Positions 1 to 8,502 of a stretch of DNA of 64,000 nucleotides are shown one piece after another. Under the pieces are notes generated by a model. The model saw nothing but the letters and a program-made list of their open reading frames with translations, searched no databases and had not been told where the DNA came from. Each line of letters starts with the position of its first letter. Position 1 is the first letter of the stretch. The stretch comes from Betaproteobacteria bacterium TMED82 (GTDB taxonomy: Bacteria > Pseudomonadota > Gammaproteobacteria > Burkholderiales > Burkholderiaceae_A): contig NHEJ01000004.1 in the NCBI GenBank assembly GCA_002170395.1, positions 333,685 to 397,684 on the forward strand. The letters are read 5' to 3'. The position numbers and the translations under genes were made by a program.

Positions 1-72
1 GCAGCTAAGAAAAAGCCAGCAGCTAAGAAAAAGCCGGCAGCTAAGAAAAAGCCAGCAGCTAAGAAAAAGCCA
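1..72 (+). repeat. Tandem 18-bp repeat encoding AAKKKP, four visible copies
   Basis: Four back-to-back 18-base units differ by a single base (A to G at position 36, third codon position). The array continues off the left edge, so the full copy number is unknown. It lies in frame inside the histone-like gene. Near-identity of the DNA, not only of the protein, indicates recent expansion or slippage. Confidence 0.9.
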
Positions 73-174
73 GCAGCCAAAGCAACTGCAAGTGGTGGAC
101 AGAGTAGTAGCTCTTTCGATTCATCATCTCTCTCCAGCACATGGCCTTTTCCCTCAAGCAGTCGACCTAGCTAG
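1..174 (+). CDS. Histone H1-like Ala/Lys-rich DNA-binding protein, 3' end
   Basis: The 5' end lies outside the window, and frame 1 reads through to TAG at 172-174, leaving 57 residues. The visible part opens with four AAKKKP hexapeptides, then a Ser-rich stretch and a tail containing WPFP. Lys/Ala-rich tails of this kind occur in bacterial histone H1-like nucleoid proteins (AlgP, HctB or BpH1 type). In betaproteobacteria such a gene often lies next to the sugar kinase-prmA-accC block, as here. The likely role is binding and compacting DNA through the basic tail. The identity of the N-terminal part cannot be judged. Repeat number is probably variable between strains because the DNA repeat is nearly perfect. 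Confidence 0.7.
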   Translation, partial: AAKKKPAAKKKPAAKKKPAAKKKPAAKATASGGQSSSSFDSSSLSSTWPFPSSSRPS

Positions 175-196
175 CTTTTTATATAAAACTGTTGTT

Positions 197-219
197 GCCC
201 CGCCCTCAAAAGGTGGGGC
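197..219 (+). terminator. GC-rich hairpin after the histone-like gene
   Basis: An 8-bp stem (197-204 with 212-219, seven Watson-Crick pairs and one G-T) closes a 7-base loop. It starts 22 bases after the stop of the histone-like gene, in otherwise AT-rich DNA. Only GTTT follows instead of a long T run, so as an intrinsic terminator it is weak. Its 3' arm contains GGTGGGG, which could also act as the ribosome binding site of the next gene, so it may modulate translation. Confidence 0.45.
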
Positions 220-231
220 CGTTTGCCGAAT

Positions 232-867
232 ATGATTTCTGATATTCTTTATTCAATATTGCAAATTTTGGGAAGCACATTCAGCATCATCTTTTTACTC
301 AGGTGTTATCTTGTAAGGGTTAAAGTCAACCTACAAAGCCAGCTGTACGTGTTTACCTGTACATTAACCGATTGGGTAATTAGTCCAATACTTCGAATAA
401 CTGCTTTTAAGCTCAACATACAGTTAACTTGTTTGATATTTGCATATTCGATTTCTTTTCTCTTAGCGACATTTTACTGGGTCATACAGCCAAATCAGGA
501 AATAGCCACATTTTATTCAGCTGTGAAAGTGATCGAAATAATAGCCTTGATAGCCGTCTTAGCTTTTTTGTGGATTTTAAGTTGGATAGTCAATCTTTTA
601 ACAATAGTCATTATAGTCTTTGCAATATTAAGCTTTTTAGTACACAGTTCTCCAAATTTAAGTGGACTTTACATTACTGTATCTATGCTTCTTCAACCCT
701 TTTTAATTCCAATAAAAAAAATACTTGATAATAAGATTACCAGCGTTCGAGGATCAGCAAATATAGATTTTTCTCCATTGTTATTACTTTTTGCTATTCA
801 ATTAATTGCGATAGTTAATGATAGGGTAATAGTGGAAATTCAAAAAACGTTTTTGACTATAGCGTAA
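232..867 (+). CDS. YggT family integral membrane protein
   Basis: A 211-residue, very hydrophobic protein with two copies of the YggT unit. Each pairs membrane segments with a short amphipathic part rich in Pro (around TDWVISPILRI near residue 45, and LLQPFLIPIKKI near 155). The second copy is followed by the typical D-x-S-P-L hydrophobic helix (DFSPLLLLF). YggT proteins are inner-membrane proteins of poorly known function, linked to cell division or osmotic tolerance in some bacteria. ATG 232 is chosen. A TTG at 223 in the same frame would fit better with the GGTGGGG sequence at 212-218. The stop codon abuts the stop of the convergent sugar kinase gene. Confidence 0.8.
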   Translation: MISDILYSILQILGSTFSIIFLLRCYLVRVKVNLQSQLYVFTCTLTDWVISPILRITAFKLNIQLTCLIFAYSISFLLATFYWVIQPNQEIATFYSAVKVIEIIALIAVLAFLWILSWIVNLLTIVIIVFAILSFLVHSSPNLSGLYITVSMLLQPFLIPIKKILDNKITSVRGSANIDFSPLLLLFAIQLIAIVNDRVIVEIQKTFLTIA

Positions 868-1815
868 TTAAAGGTAATTGTTTTTAAAAATTGTTTCTAC
901 TATATTTTTGTCAAAGGTATGATTTTGTCCTCCCGAGGTTTCCACTTTTATTCCCCCCAAAACATTACCATATTTAACACTATTATCTAAACCATAGTCG
1001 TTATTTAAACCAAACAATAAACCAGCTCTAAAAGCATCACCGCAACCAGTGGGATCAATCTGATTCTTCACTTCTACAGCTTTTACTCTAACATGACCAG
1101 TATTAGTAGAAATGATATCAGCACCTTCAGGTCCTAGAGTATTAACGATACCCCCATTTTTATGCGGGTTCAGAATTTCTGCTGCATCTTTTAAACTCAA
1201 TCCAGTTGACTCAAAGAAAAGGTCAGCCTCATATTCATTGAGAGCAATCCAAGACGCCATTTCCGTGAACTTTAGAATATCTTTTTTAGAAAACATCGGC
1301 AAAGCCTGTCCTGGATCAAAAATAAATGGAATATTAGCATTATAAAATTCTTTAGCGTGTCGTTGCATAGCATCGTAACTATTAGGCGAAACGATACCAT
1401 ATGAGGATTTTACAGGTAAGACACCGAGCGAACCCGCGTCAAGCATTGCTCCAGGGTGAAAGCTTGTAATTTGGTTACCTTCTTTATCCGTGGTGATTAA
1501 AGCCTGGGCGGTAAATAGGCTATCGATTTTTTGTAGATGGGAAATATTTATCCCTAGTTTATTTAATCTATCGTAGTACTCACCCCCATCCTTACCTATA
1601 GCTCCCAGGATCGAACATTCTATATTGAGAAGCCGTAGGTTATAAGCTATGTTAGCGGCGCAACCACCATACTCTCTTCTCATTGAGGGACAAAAAAAAG
1701 AAACATTAAGTTTATCAATATTTTCCGGGATAATAAATTCTTCAAAAGAATTCTCAAATTGCAGAAGCGTATCGAATGCTACTGATCCACTTATTTGAAT
1801 TATACTCTTGGACAT
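868..1815 (-). CDS. PfkB-family carbohydrate (adenosine-like) kinase
   Basis: This 315-residue protein has the two PfkB/ribokinase signatures. The substrate-side Gly-Gly motif (GGCAANIAYNL) is at residues 50-60, and DPTGCGDAFRAG at 254-265 has D260 as the expected catalytic base and forms the anion hole for ATP phosphate transfer. The DPTGCGDA variant, with Cys in place of Ala, is typical of the betaproteobacterial kinase found beside prmA. Substrate is not readable from sequence; adenosine or another nucleoside or sugar is possible. It is the last gene of the minus-strand operon, and its start overlaps the end of prmA by 16 bases, suggesting translational coupling. Confidence 0.85.
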   Translation of the reverse strand: MSKSIIQISGSVAFDTLLQFENSFEEFIIPENIDKLNVSFFCPSMRREYGGCAANIAYNLRLLNIECSILGAIGKDGGEYYDRLNKLGINISHLQKIDSLFTAQALITTDKEGNQITSFHPGAMLDAGSLGVLPVKSSYGIVSPNSYDAMQRHAKEFYNANIPFIFDPGQALPMFSKKDILKFTEMASWIALNEYEADLFFESTGLSLKDAAEILNPHKNGGIVNTLGPEGADIISTNTGHVRVKAVEVKNQIDPTGCGDAFRAGLLFGLNNDYGLDNSVKYGNVLGGIKVETSGGQNHTFDKNIVETIFKNNYL

Positions 1816-2714
1816 AGTGATTCCCTATTTTTTTTTAATTCCATACATATCCAATTATTTTGTTCAGTTTCATTGACTTTAGTAAAAGAAAAAAAATTTT
1901 TACCAGAATATTTATCGAATATTTCTTTTTTATGACTTTTGAGTAGTCCAGATAAAACTAAACTCCCCTGCGGCTCCAATAGATCAAAGAAAAGAAAAAC
2001 TAATTCTTTTAATGTATTAAGTCCAATATTCGCATAAATAAATTTATAGGTTTTGGTCCTCGTAACCATCTTAGAACTGAAGTGTTCTTTTGAAAGATAA
2101 AAACCATTTCTGATTACATTATCTTTTGCAATAGACAATGCTTTCTCGTCACAATCTACAAAATCTACACTTTTACAGTTAGCTTTCAAAGCATAAATTC
2201 CTAAAATACCAGACCCGCAACCAAAATCTAGAAGAGAGTCCGAATTGTTAAAGCTCTTTCCCAACAAAGATTTCAAGCACAGTTGAGTTGTTTCGTGATG
2301 ACCTGTACCAAAAGCTTGGCTAGGATCAATAAAAATTCTTATACAATCTTTGTTTACTTCAGGCTTGTGCCATGAAGCACCAATCCATAATTTTTCTCCT
2401 ATGGTGATAGGCTTGTAAAATTGTTGGTACTCTTTTACCCAGTCTGCACTCTCCAAAATTTCAATGGTCTTAACTATCTTTGTGCTAAGTTTAATTTTTT
2501 TCAGTAACTCGGCCAAATTCTCAGAAAATCCATCTCTAGTAATTATTTCAATAGTCACAACTTCTGGTGATAAGTTCCCTTCAAAATCCCCGGCAGATAT
2601 TGAAATTAATTGAGGATTATTGCACAGAAGATTATGAATCATTTCCAATATGATACCTTCTACATATTCAGATTTTTGTGATATTGATATTTTAAGTTGA
2701 AAGTTTTTTAACAT
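1800..2714 (-). CDS. prmA: Ribosomal protein L11 methyltransferase
   Basis: PrmA trimethylates ribosomal protein L11 using S-adenosylmethionine. The 304 residues match the family length (about 295-300). The linker motif FGTGHHETT (135-143) and SAM-binding motif I DFGCGSG (163-169) are intact, followed by the acidic end of strand 2 (VDCDE) and an ANIG motif IV in place of the usual ANIL. A substrate-recognition N-terminal domain of about 100 residues precedes them. It lies 14 bases downstream of accC, the usual betaproteobacterial order. Confidence 0.95.
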   Translation of the reverse strand: MLKNFQLKISISQKSEYVEGIILEMIHNLLCNNPQLISISAGDFEGNLSPEVVTIEIITRDGFSENLAELLKKIKLSTKIVKTIEILESADWVKEYQQFYKPITIGEKLWIGASWHKPEVNKDCIRIFIDPSQAFGTGHHETTQLCLKSLLGKSFNNSDSLLDFGCGSGILGIYALKANCKSVDFVDCDEKALSIAKDNVIRNGFYLSKEHFSSKMVTRTKTYKFIYANIGLNTLKELVFLFFDLLEPQGSLVLSGLLKSHKKEIFDKYSGKNFFSFTKVNETEQNNWICMELKKNRESLCPRV

Positions 2715-2728
2715 TTAGACCATTTCAA

Positions 2729-4075
2729 TTACAGATTTAATTTTTCATTTAAAAAATTAATATGTACTTTGCCTTTTTTGAAAGCAGGGTCACTAATCAG
2801 TTCTCGATGCAAGTTTAGATTTGTAGATATACCTTCTATTATCATTTCACTAAGAGCTACTCTCATCTTTTCAAGAGCTTGCTTTCTGTTTTTTCCATAT
2901 ACTATAATCTTTCCAATCATTGAATCATAATATGCAGGAACAACATAATTTGCATAAACGTGAGAATCAACCCTAACACCAGGACCACCAGGTGTATGCC
3001 AGACTAAAATTTTTCCAGGAGAGGGCATAAACGTATTGGAATCTTCTGCATTAATGCGACACTCAATCGCGTGACCGTTAAACTTTATATCCTTCTGCTT
3101 TAACTCTAACGGAACGTTAGCAGCTATTTTTATTTGTTCTTGGACTAGATCTACCCCGGTAACGCTCTCTGTGATTGGATGCTCCACTTGTATTCGGGTA
3201 TTCATTTCAATAAAGTAAAAATTTTTATCATAATAAAGAAACTCCATTGTCCCAGCACCTTGATAATTTATTTTCTTGCAGGCTTCTGTGCAAAGAGCTC
3301 CAATCTTTTCTCTTTCTTCTTCAGTTATTCCAAGCGCTGGAGTTTCTTCAATCAATTTCTGATGCTTTCGCTGAATAGAACAGTCCCTTTCACCTAAGTG
3401 TATAACATTACCGAAGTTATCTGATAACAGCTGAATTTCAATATGCCTGGGAGATTCAAGAAACTTTTCTAGATACACAGAGGCGTCACCAAACGCTGCA
3501 TATGATTCGGTCTTGGTAAGCTGCAAATTCTCAATCAGTTCGTCCTCTGATCTTGTTATTTTCATTCCCCTTCCTCCTCCACCTCCAGCTGCTTTAATTA
3601 TTATTGGGTAACCAATATCACTGGCAATCTTTTTGATCGCTTTTTGATCCGATGGTATTTTATCGGTGTATCCCGGAATACAGGGTATCCCTAGTTTTTC
3701 CATTTCTTTTTTTGCTTCAATTTTGTTCCCCATTGTCTTTATTACAGATGGAGATGGCCCAATGAAAGTGAATCCACTTTTTAGCACTTGCTCAGCGAAA
3801 TCAGAATTTTCTGACAAAAAACCGTAACCGGGATGAATTGCCTCAGAATTGGTTACCTCCGCTGCGGCAATAATTGCTGGAATATTTAAATAACTGTCCT
3901 TAGACGGTGATGGACCTATACATACTGATTCATCAGCTAATTTCACGTATTTTGCTTCTTCATCAATGGTAGAGTGTACTGCGACAGTTTTAATATCTAG
4001 TTCTCTACATGCCCTTTGGATTCTTAAAGCAATTTCTCCACGATTTGCGATAAGAATTTTCGAAAAGTGGCCCAC
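2729..4075 (-). CDS. accC: Acetyl-CoA carboxylase, biotin carboxylase subunit
   Basis: AccC uses ATP and bicarbonate to carboxylate biotin on AccB, the first half-reaction of fatty-acid synthesis. At 448 residues it has the standard length. The ATP-grasp glycine loop GGGGGRGM is at 164-171, EMNTRIQVEHP at 290-300 carries metal- and bicarbonate-site residues, and CRINAED follows at about 339-345. It lies 11 bases downstream of accB, the usual accB-accC pair. The carboxyltransferase genes accA and accD are not in the window. Confidence 0.97.
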   Translation of the reverse strand: MGHFSKILIANRGEIALRIQRACRELDIKTVAVHSTIDEEAKYVKLADESVCIGPSPSKDSYLNIPAIIAAAEVTNSEAIHPGYGFLSENSDFAEQVLKSGFTFIGPSPSVIKTMGNKIEAKKEMEKLGIPCIPGYTDKIPSDQKAIKKIASDIGYPIIIKAAGGGGGRGMKITRSEDELIENLQLTKTESYAAFGDASVYLEKFLESPRHIEIQLLSDNFGNVIHLGERDCSIQRKHQKLIEETPALGITEEEREKIGALCTEACKKINYQGAGTMEFLYYDKNFYFIEMNTRIQVEHPITESVTGVDLVQEQIKIAANVPLELKQKDIKFNGHAIECRINAEDSNTFMPSPGKILVWHTPGGPGVRVDSHVYANYVVPAYYDSMIGKIIVYGKNRKQALEKMRVALSEMIIEGISTNLNLHRELISDPAFKKGKVHINFLNEKLNL

Positions 4076-4086
4076 CAGTTGTATTC

Positions 4087-4545
4087 CTAATTATTTATCA
4101 ATTTAAATAATGGCTGACCAAACTCAACTGGTTGGCCATTTTCAACTAAAACCTCCGAGAGCGTTCCCGCGGCTACTGAGGGAATTTCATTCATTAATTT
4201 CATTGCTTCAATTACACATAAGGTTTGGTCTTTTTTTATGTTTTCCCCGACTTTTACAAAAGGATCTGAATTAGGTGAGGGAGCCACATAAAAGGTACCG
4301 ACCATTGGTGAAGTGATAATAACGTGTTCCGCTTCAGATATATTTTCAGAGGTTTGTATATCTTCCTGTGAGACAAATTGCTCCGAGAAGTCAACAGAGT
4401 TACTTTTTTTAAATTTCTTAGAACCTTGAGTTTTCTTAACTTCCTTAACTATTTTGACTCTGTCTTCCCCCTCCGATATCTCAAGCTCAGCAATTTCAGA
4501 TTCAGATACTAAGTCTATTAAGCTTTTTAATTTACGTAGATCCAT
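4087..4545 (-). CDS. accB: Acetyl-CoA carboxylase biotin carboxyl carrier protein
   Basis: This is the carrier for carboxybiotin between AccC and AccAD. The C-terminal biotinyl domain has the EAMKLM motif with biotin-accepting K116, preceded by the SPMVGTFY strand and the thumb region. The N-terminal helix ([13 protein letters not shown]) is the family start, so ATG 4545 is chosen over an upstream in-frame ATG at 4614 that would add 23 non-homologous residues. The linker is Lys/Ser/Glu-rich instead of Pro/Ala-rich, as expected in a low-GC genome. The first 14 bases overlap the end of aroQ, indicating translational coupling. Confidence 0.95.
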   Translation of the reverse strand: MDLRKLKSLIDLVSESEIAELEISEGEDRVKIVKEVKKTQGSKKFKKSNSVDFSEQFVSQEDIQTSENISEAEHVIITSPMVGTFYVAPSPNSDPFVKVGENIKKDQTLCVIEAMKLMNEIPSVAAGTLSEVLVENGQPVEFGQPLFKLINN

Positions 4546-4996
4546 TGATCTTTCCCATAATAAACTTAAACCCGTATTCGTAACCTTGCGAACCCATTCC
4601 AGCAATAACTGCATCCGAAATATCAGAAATGTATGATTGATGCCGAAACTTTTCCCGTTTAAAAATATTACTTAAATGGACTTCAACTATAAATACATTA
4701 GACAAAGTTAACAACGCATCTCTTATGGCGATGCTGGTATGCGTAAAAGCAGCAGCATTGATTAATATTCCCTTGACTCCTTTCTGCTCAGCTTCATGTA
4801 TTTCATCTATAATTTCGGATTCACTGTTCGACTGACAAAAAATTAAGTCTATTGTTTCGAGTGAGGCGAGGGAAGATAAGCTCAATCGTATATCCTCCAG
4901 AGTTTGTTCACCATAAATGTTTAGCTCTCTAGACCCAAGTTTATTTAAGTTTGGTCCATTGATGACTAGAATAGATTTCTCGGCATTCATCTGCAC
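4532..4996 (-). CDS. aroQ: 3-dehydroquinate dehydratase, type II
   Basis: Catalyses the third shikimate step, dehydroquinate to dehydroshikimate. At 154 residues it fits the small dodecameric type II enzyme. Seen are GPNLNKLG at 14-21, the catalytic tyrosine in IYG (Y28), [11 protein letters not shown] at 85-95, and EVHLSN with catalytic H107, followed by a REKFRH segment. The usual NPGA before THTS reads NAAA here, a Pro-Gly to Ala-Ala change in the substrate loop. It lies between the tlpA-like gene and accB, a conserved betaproteobacterial order. aroE is also in the window at 7615. Confidence 0.94.
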   Translation of the reverse strand: MQMNAEKSILVINGPNLNKLGSRELNIYGEQTLEDIRLSLSSLASLETIDLIFCQSNSESEIIDEIHEAEQKGVKGILINAAAFTHTSIAIRDALLTLSNVFIVEVHLSNIFKREKFRHQSYISDISDAVIAGMGSQGYEYGFKFIMGKINGST

Positions 4997-5008
4997 TAAA
5001 TGACGTCT

Positions 5009-5527
5009 TTAATCGTTAACTAACCAGTATTTTACCTCATCTTCTGTCATTTTGCCTAACTTAAATTCTTTCATCATCCCATTTGCATCTATAAAAATGG
5101 TAAATGGTAAGGAATTTGTCTCATTTCCAAGCTTACTAAGCATTTCAGTACCCTTAGATCCTACTATCAAAATATGTTGTTTTAGGTCACGGTCCTCCAA
5201 AAAATCTAATACGTTTTTATTTGTGTCTACAGCAAGTCCGATAACAGAAAAATCTTCCCTTAAAAACTCACCATGAATTTTCGAAAACATTGGCATTTCA
5301 TCAATGCAAGGAGCACACCATGTCGCCCAAAAATTAATGAGGGTACCTCTCTTACCCTGCAAATCTGAAAGTTTTATAGATTTTAACTCGGAATTGGGAA
5401 AAGCTTCCTGTAAGATCCAGCTAACATCCTCATTCTTGCTATTTCCAGAAAAAAAATAATAATTTGAAAGGAAACCGAGAAAAAGAAATATAACTAGGGT
5501 TATGCCTGTAAATAATGTTCGTTTCAT
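5009..5527 (-). CDS. TlpA-like membrane-anchored thioredoxin
   Basis: A 172-residue protein with an N-terminal signal anchor (residues 4-27) and a periplasmic thioredoxin fold. The redox motif WCAPC has its cysteines at 71 and 74, and the cis-proline is P141 in LPFT. TlpA/ResA-type proteins reduce apocytochromes or copper-site cysteines during respiratory complex assembly. The gene lies between the hypothetical at 5532 and aroQ, as in many betaproteobacteria. The actual partner is not evident from sequence. Confidence 0.87.
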   Translation of the reverse strand: MKRTLFTGITLVIFLFLGFLSNYYFFSGNSKNEDVSWILQEAFPNSELKSIKLSDLQGKRGTLINFWATWCAPCIDEMPMFSKIHGEFLREDFSVIGLAVDTNKNVLDFLEDRDLKQHILIVGSKGTEMLSKLGNETNSLPFTIFIDANGMMKEFKLGKMTEDEVKYWLVND

Positions 5528-5531
5528 AATG

Positions 5532-6083
5532 TTATAGAGCCAAGGAAAGCTTTTTTAAGTTTAAACCTTTGGAAACATTTCTGGGTTCATTACGAGACAA
5601 TACATAAAGATAAACTTCTTCGCCAGACCAAATCAAATTTATAGCTTCAACTAGATAATTTCTGGTGGGATGTTTTAGTTCAATGCTTCTACAAGTAATA
5701 TTTCTTTCCATTAGCGCAATTATTAGTTCCTTAGAGCTTTCACAAAAACAGCATATTTTAATTGTACTAAATTTTGTGGCAAAACCTGAGCTTATAGAAC
5801 CTATCAAAAGTGGGTTAAATTCCTCTAGCTCAGACATTATGCTGAAACCAATTTTTTTTAAACTTGCGAGCCTTTCGGCGCATTCCTCTTTGTAAAAGAT
5901 ATCGAGATATTCTTTAACGGCGCCATCAATATCCTGATTAGAAGGAAGTTTCGTTTTTTTGTAGTTTCTGCCTCCCAATGAGAGCTGATCAGCCGCTTGA
6001 TTTTTTGCTGAAAAATAATTGAATCCCTCTTCAACTATTAGTTTAGCAGCCAGTGCGCAGATTTCGTTTTTTGAATTATTCAT
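5532..6083 (-). CDS. Conserved betaproteobacterial hypothetical protein
   Basis: This is a 183-residue soluble protein without signal or membrane segment. The N-terminal half is helical (A-A-K-L-I-V-E-E-G at 12-20, then a YKEECAERLASLKK helix). The second half contains GSISSGFATKFSTIKICCF, which resembles the GxxxxGTATRHSDI loop of a nucleotidyltransferase-like fold, with the usual acidic metal ligands not evident. From memory, similar proteins of unknown function lie in this position, divergent from mpl, in many betaproteobacteria. It is the first gene of the minus-strand operon; only 31 bases separate its start from mpl. Function is unknown. Confidence 0.7.
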   Translation of the reverse strand: MNNSKNEICALAAKLIVEEGFNYFSAKNQAADQLSLGGRNYKKTKLPSNQDIDGAVKEYLDIFYKEECAERLASLKKIGFSIMSELEEFNPLLIGSISSGFATKFSTIKICCFCESSKELIIALMERNITCRSIELKHPTRNYLVEAINLIWSGEEVYLYVLSRNEPRNVSKGLNLKKLSLAL

Positions 6084-6114
6084 AAGGAAAACGATATTAG
6101 AAGTAAAATAAGAT

Positions 6115-7551
6115 ATGCATATTCATATAATTGGTATTTGCGGAACGTTTATGGCCGGTCTAGCAGTCCTAGCAAAACAAAAAGGCATGCGAGTTACTGG
6201 TTGTGACAGTGCAATGTTTCCTCCCATGAGCACTCAGCTCGTAAATAACGATATTACAGTAATTGAGGGGTTTGGTGCTGAACAAATTAATTTAGCTGCT
6301 GATTATTGGATAATCGGGAATGTAGCAACCAGAAATCTACCGATCGTTGAAAAATTACTGGAGACAAAAAAAATATTAATCTCCGGCCCGCAATTCTTAG
6401 CTGAAAAATTTCTGCAGGAACGCTTTGTAATCGCCATAGCGGGAACACATGGTAAAACTACCGTTTCCTCATTGGTGGCTTGGATTCTTGAATCTGCAGA
6501 ACGAAACGTGGGATTTCTTATTGGCGGAATACCCAGAAATTTTGAAGTCTCCGCAAGAATTGGCGATTTGGGGGCGCCATTTATAATTGAGGCAGATGAG
6601 TACGACACCGCCTTCTTTGATAAAAGATCAAAATTTGTGCATTACAAGGCTAATATTGTGATCTTAAATAACCTTGAATTTGACCATGCAGATATTTTTT
6701 CTAATCTTGAGTCTATTGAGGTACAATTTCACCATTGGATCAGAACCCTTCCGGCGTCAGCCAAAATCTATGCAAATTCCCGCAGTAAATCTTTAAAAAA
6801 TGTTCTGAACCGCGGTTGCTGGAGCGAATTAGAATTTTTTAATAATAGTGAGGGACTGAATTATTGTAAACAAAAAAAGTTTCTTGATGGATTAGCAGTA
6901 AGTTTTGAACAATCAACTCAACAGTTGAGCCTTAAGCACGGTGAGAAGACAGTTGTTAATATAATGTGTCCTTTGATCGGAGATCATAATTTCAGCAATG
7001 TTCTTGCTTCGTTTTGTGTTGCGAGAGAATTAAAAGTTTCAAATACTTTATTTGTACGTGCCATAGAATCTTTTAAAAATGTAAAGAAAAGGATGGAATT
7101 GCGTGCTGAAATTTCTGGAATAAAAGTGTTTGATGATTTTGCCCATCATCCGACGGCCATTAAAGCTACTGTTAGCTCAGCACGTGACAAATACTTGACA
7201 GAAGATGAAAATAAACCTAATCGCGAAGACAGAGATAGCAGAAGATTATTGGCGGTGTTTGAACCACGTTCAAACACTATGAAACTCGGTGCAATGCAAA
7301 AAAAGTTAGCCTCTGCTTTTTCTGATGCAGATATGGTATTTGCTTACGTAAAGGACATTCAGTGGGACTTGGAAGCGGCATTAATTGACATAAAAGAAAA
7401 AGTAATGATTTTTGAATGTCTAAATAAAATGGTTGACAGTATCATTTCTGAGTGTACTTCAAGAGATGTAATTCTCATTATGAGTAACGGTTCTTTTGGA
7501 AATATACACGAGATTTTGATAAGAAAATTACGAAAGAAATACACAGATTAA
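6115..7551 (+). CDS. mpl: UDP-N-acetylmuramate:L-alanyl-gamma-D-glutamyl-meso-diaminopimelate ligase
   Basis: Mpl recycles murein tripeptide by joining it directly to UDP-MurNAc. The 478 residues have the Mur-ligase layout: N-terminal Rossmann domain (IIGICGTFMAGLA at 5-17), ATP loop GTHGKTT at 110-116, the EADEYDTAFFDKRSKFVHY block at 159-177 that distinguishes Mpl from MurC, the middle-domain HH motif (DDFAHHPTAI), and the C-terminal EPRSNTMKLG. Its start is divergent from the hypothetical at 5532. AnmK at 26304 is another cell-wall recycling enzyme in this window. Confidence 0.95.
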   Translation: MHIHIIGICGTFMAGLAVLAKQKGMRVTGCDSAMFPPMSTQLVNNDITVIEGFGAEQINLAADYWIIGNVATRNLPIVEKLLETKKILISGPQFLAEKFLQERFVIAIAGTHGKTTVSSLVAWILESAERNVGFLIGGIPRNFEVSARIGDLGAPFIIEADEYDTAFFDKRSKFVHYKANIVILNNLEFDHADIFSNLESIEVQFHHWIRTLPASAKIYANSRSKSLKNVLNRGCWSELEFFNNSEGLNYCKQKKFLDGLAVSFEQSTQQLSLKHGEKTVVNIMCPLIGDHNFSNVLASFCVARELKVSNTLFVRAIESFKNVKKRMELRAEISGIKVFDDFAHHPTAIKATVSSARDKYLTEDENKPNREDRDSRRLLAVFEPRSNTMKLGAMQKKLASAFSDADMVFAYVKDIQWDLEAALIDIKEKVMIFECLNKMVDSIISECTSRDVILIMSNGSFGNIHEILIRKLRKKYTD

Positions 7552-7614
7552 TTTATTGGGGTTTTCAATTTTTTAGATTGGAAAGTCAATTTATCTAATG
7601 GAGTAAAATCTAGT

Positions 7615-8496
7615 ATGGTGAAAAAACTAAAATTTGCAGTTTTGGGCGATCCCATAGAGCATTCATTATCTCCTGAAATTCATAAAGAATTTGCTGAACA
7701 ATTCGAACTATCGATTACCTATGAACGATTAAAAACGACAAAAAATGCTTTATCTACAACTTTAAACAGACTAATAAAACAAAAATACACTGGGGTAAAT
7801 ATTACTGTCCCACTGAAAGAAGACGTTTTTTTATTTGCATCTCAGCCAAAGTTTGAGATTTCTGATAGAGCAATGATTTCTAAATCAATAAACACTGTTT
7901 CGTTCAATAGGTGTAAATTTTTTGCAGATAATACCGATGGCGCAGGTTTGGTTGCTGCTGTCTCAAGGTTGGGTATAAAGGACTTAGCGGGCAAAAATAT
8001 ATTGATACTTGGAGTAGGAGGTGCCACAAAAGGAATTTTAGAGCCTTTATTAAGAATGAAACCGAAAACCATTCACTTAGCTAATAGGTCTCTAGAAAGA
8101 TTAAGAAAATTTCGAAACCAATTCACATATAAAAACTTATTATTTCATGACATACAGGAGTTTAAAGGTAAAAGTAGAAATCTACCTCAAATAGAAAATG
8201 GTTTAGATAACTTTAAATTTGATGTTATCGTCAATGCCACCTCTCTAAGCTTGATTGGTGGAGATAATCTCATTTCTAACAAATGGTTTGAAAAATGTTT
8301 TTTAGCGATTGATTTAATGTATTCAAAAAAGCCGACTAGTTTTATGATGCAAGCAATGGAACAGAACGTGAATGTTGTTATAGATGGTTTACCCATGTTG
8401 GTAGAGCAAGCAGCGGAGAGTTTCAGTTTGTGGACAGGTCTTAAACCTGAAACGGAACATGTTCATGCGGTTGCGAAGAAACTAATAGAGTTGTAA
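7615..8496 (+). CDS. aroE: Shikimate dehydrogenase
   Basis: Reduces 3-dehydroshikimate to shikimate with NADPH. Shikimate-binding residues are present: GDPIEHSLSP at 11-20, the catalytic lysine K68 in NITVPLKE, and D108 in NTDG. The NADP loop GVGGATK spans 133-139. NATS, DLMY and the C-terminal GLPMLVEQAAESFSLWTG are also intact. At 293 residues it is slightly longer than usual (about 275-290) because of an insertion near residues 184-202. A GGAG at 7600-7603 precedes the ATG. With aroQ and aroG it covers three steps of aromatic biosynthesis. Confidence 0.95.
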   Translation: MVKKLKFAVLGDPIEHSLSPEIHKEFAEQFELSITYERLKTTKNALSTTLNRLIKQKYTGVNITVPLKEDVFLFASQPKFEISDRAMISKSINTVSFNRCKFFADNTDGAGLVAAVSRLGIKDLAGKNILILGVGGATKGILEPLLRMKPKTIHLANRSLERLRKFRNQFTYKNLLFHDIQEFKGKSRNLPQIENGLDNFKFDVIVNATSLSLIGGDNLISNKWFEKCFLAIDLMYSKKPTSFMMQAMEQNVNVVIDGLPMLVEQAAESFSLWTGLKPETEHVHAVAKKLIEL

Positions 8497-8502
8497 ATAG
8501 TT

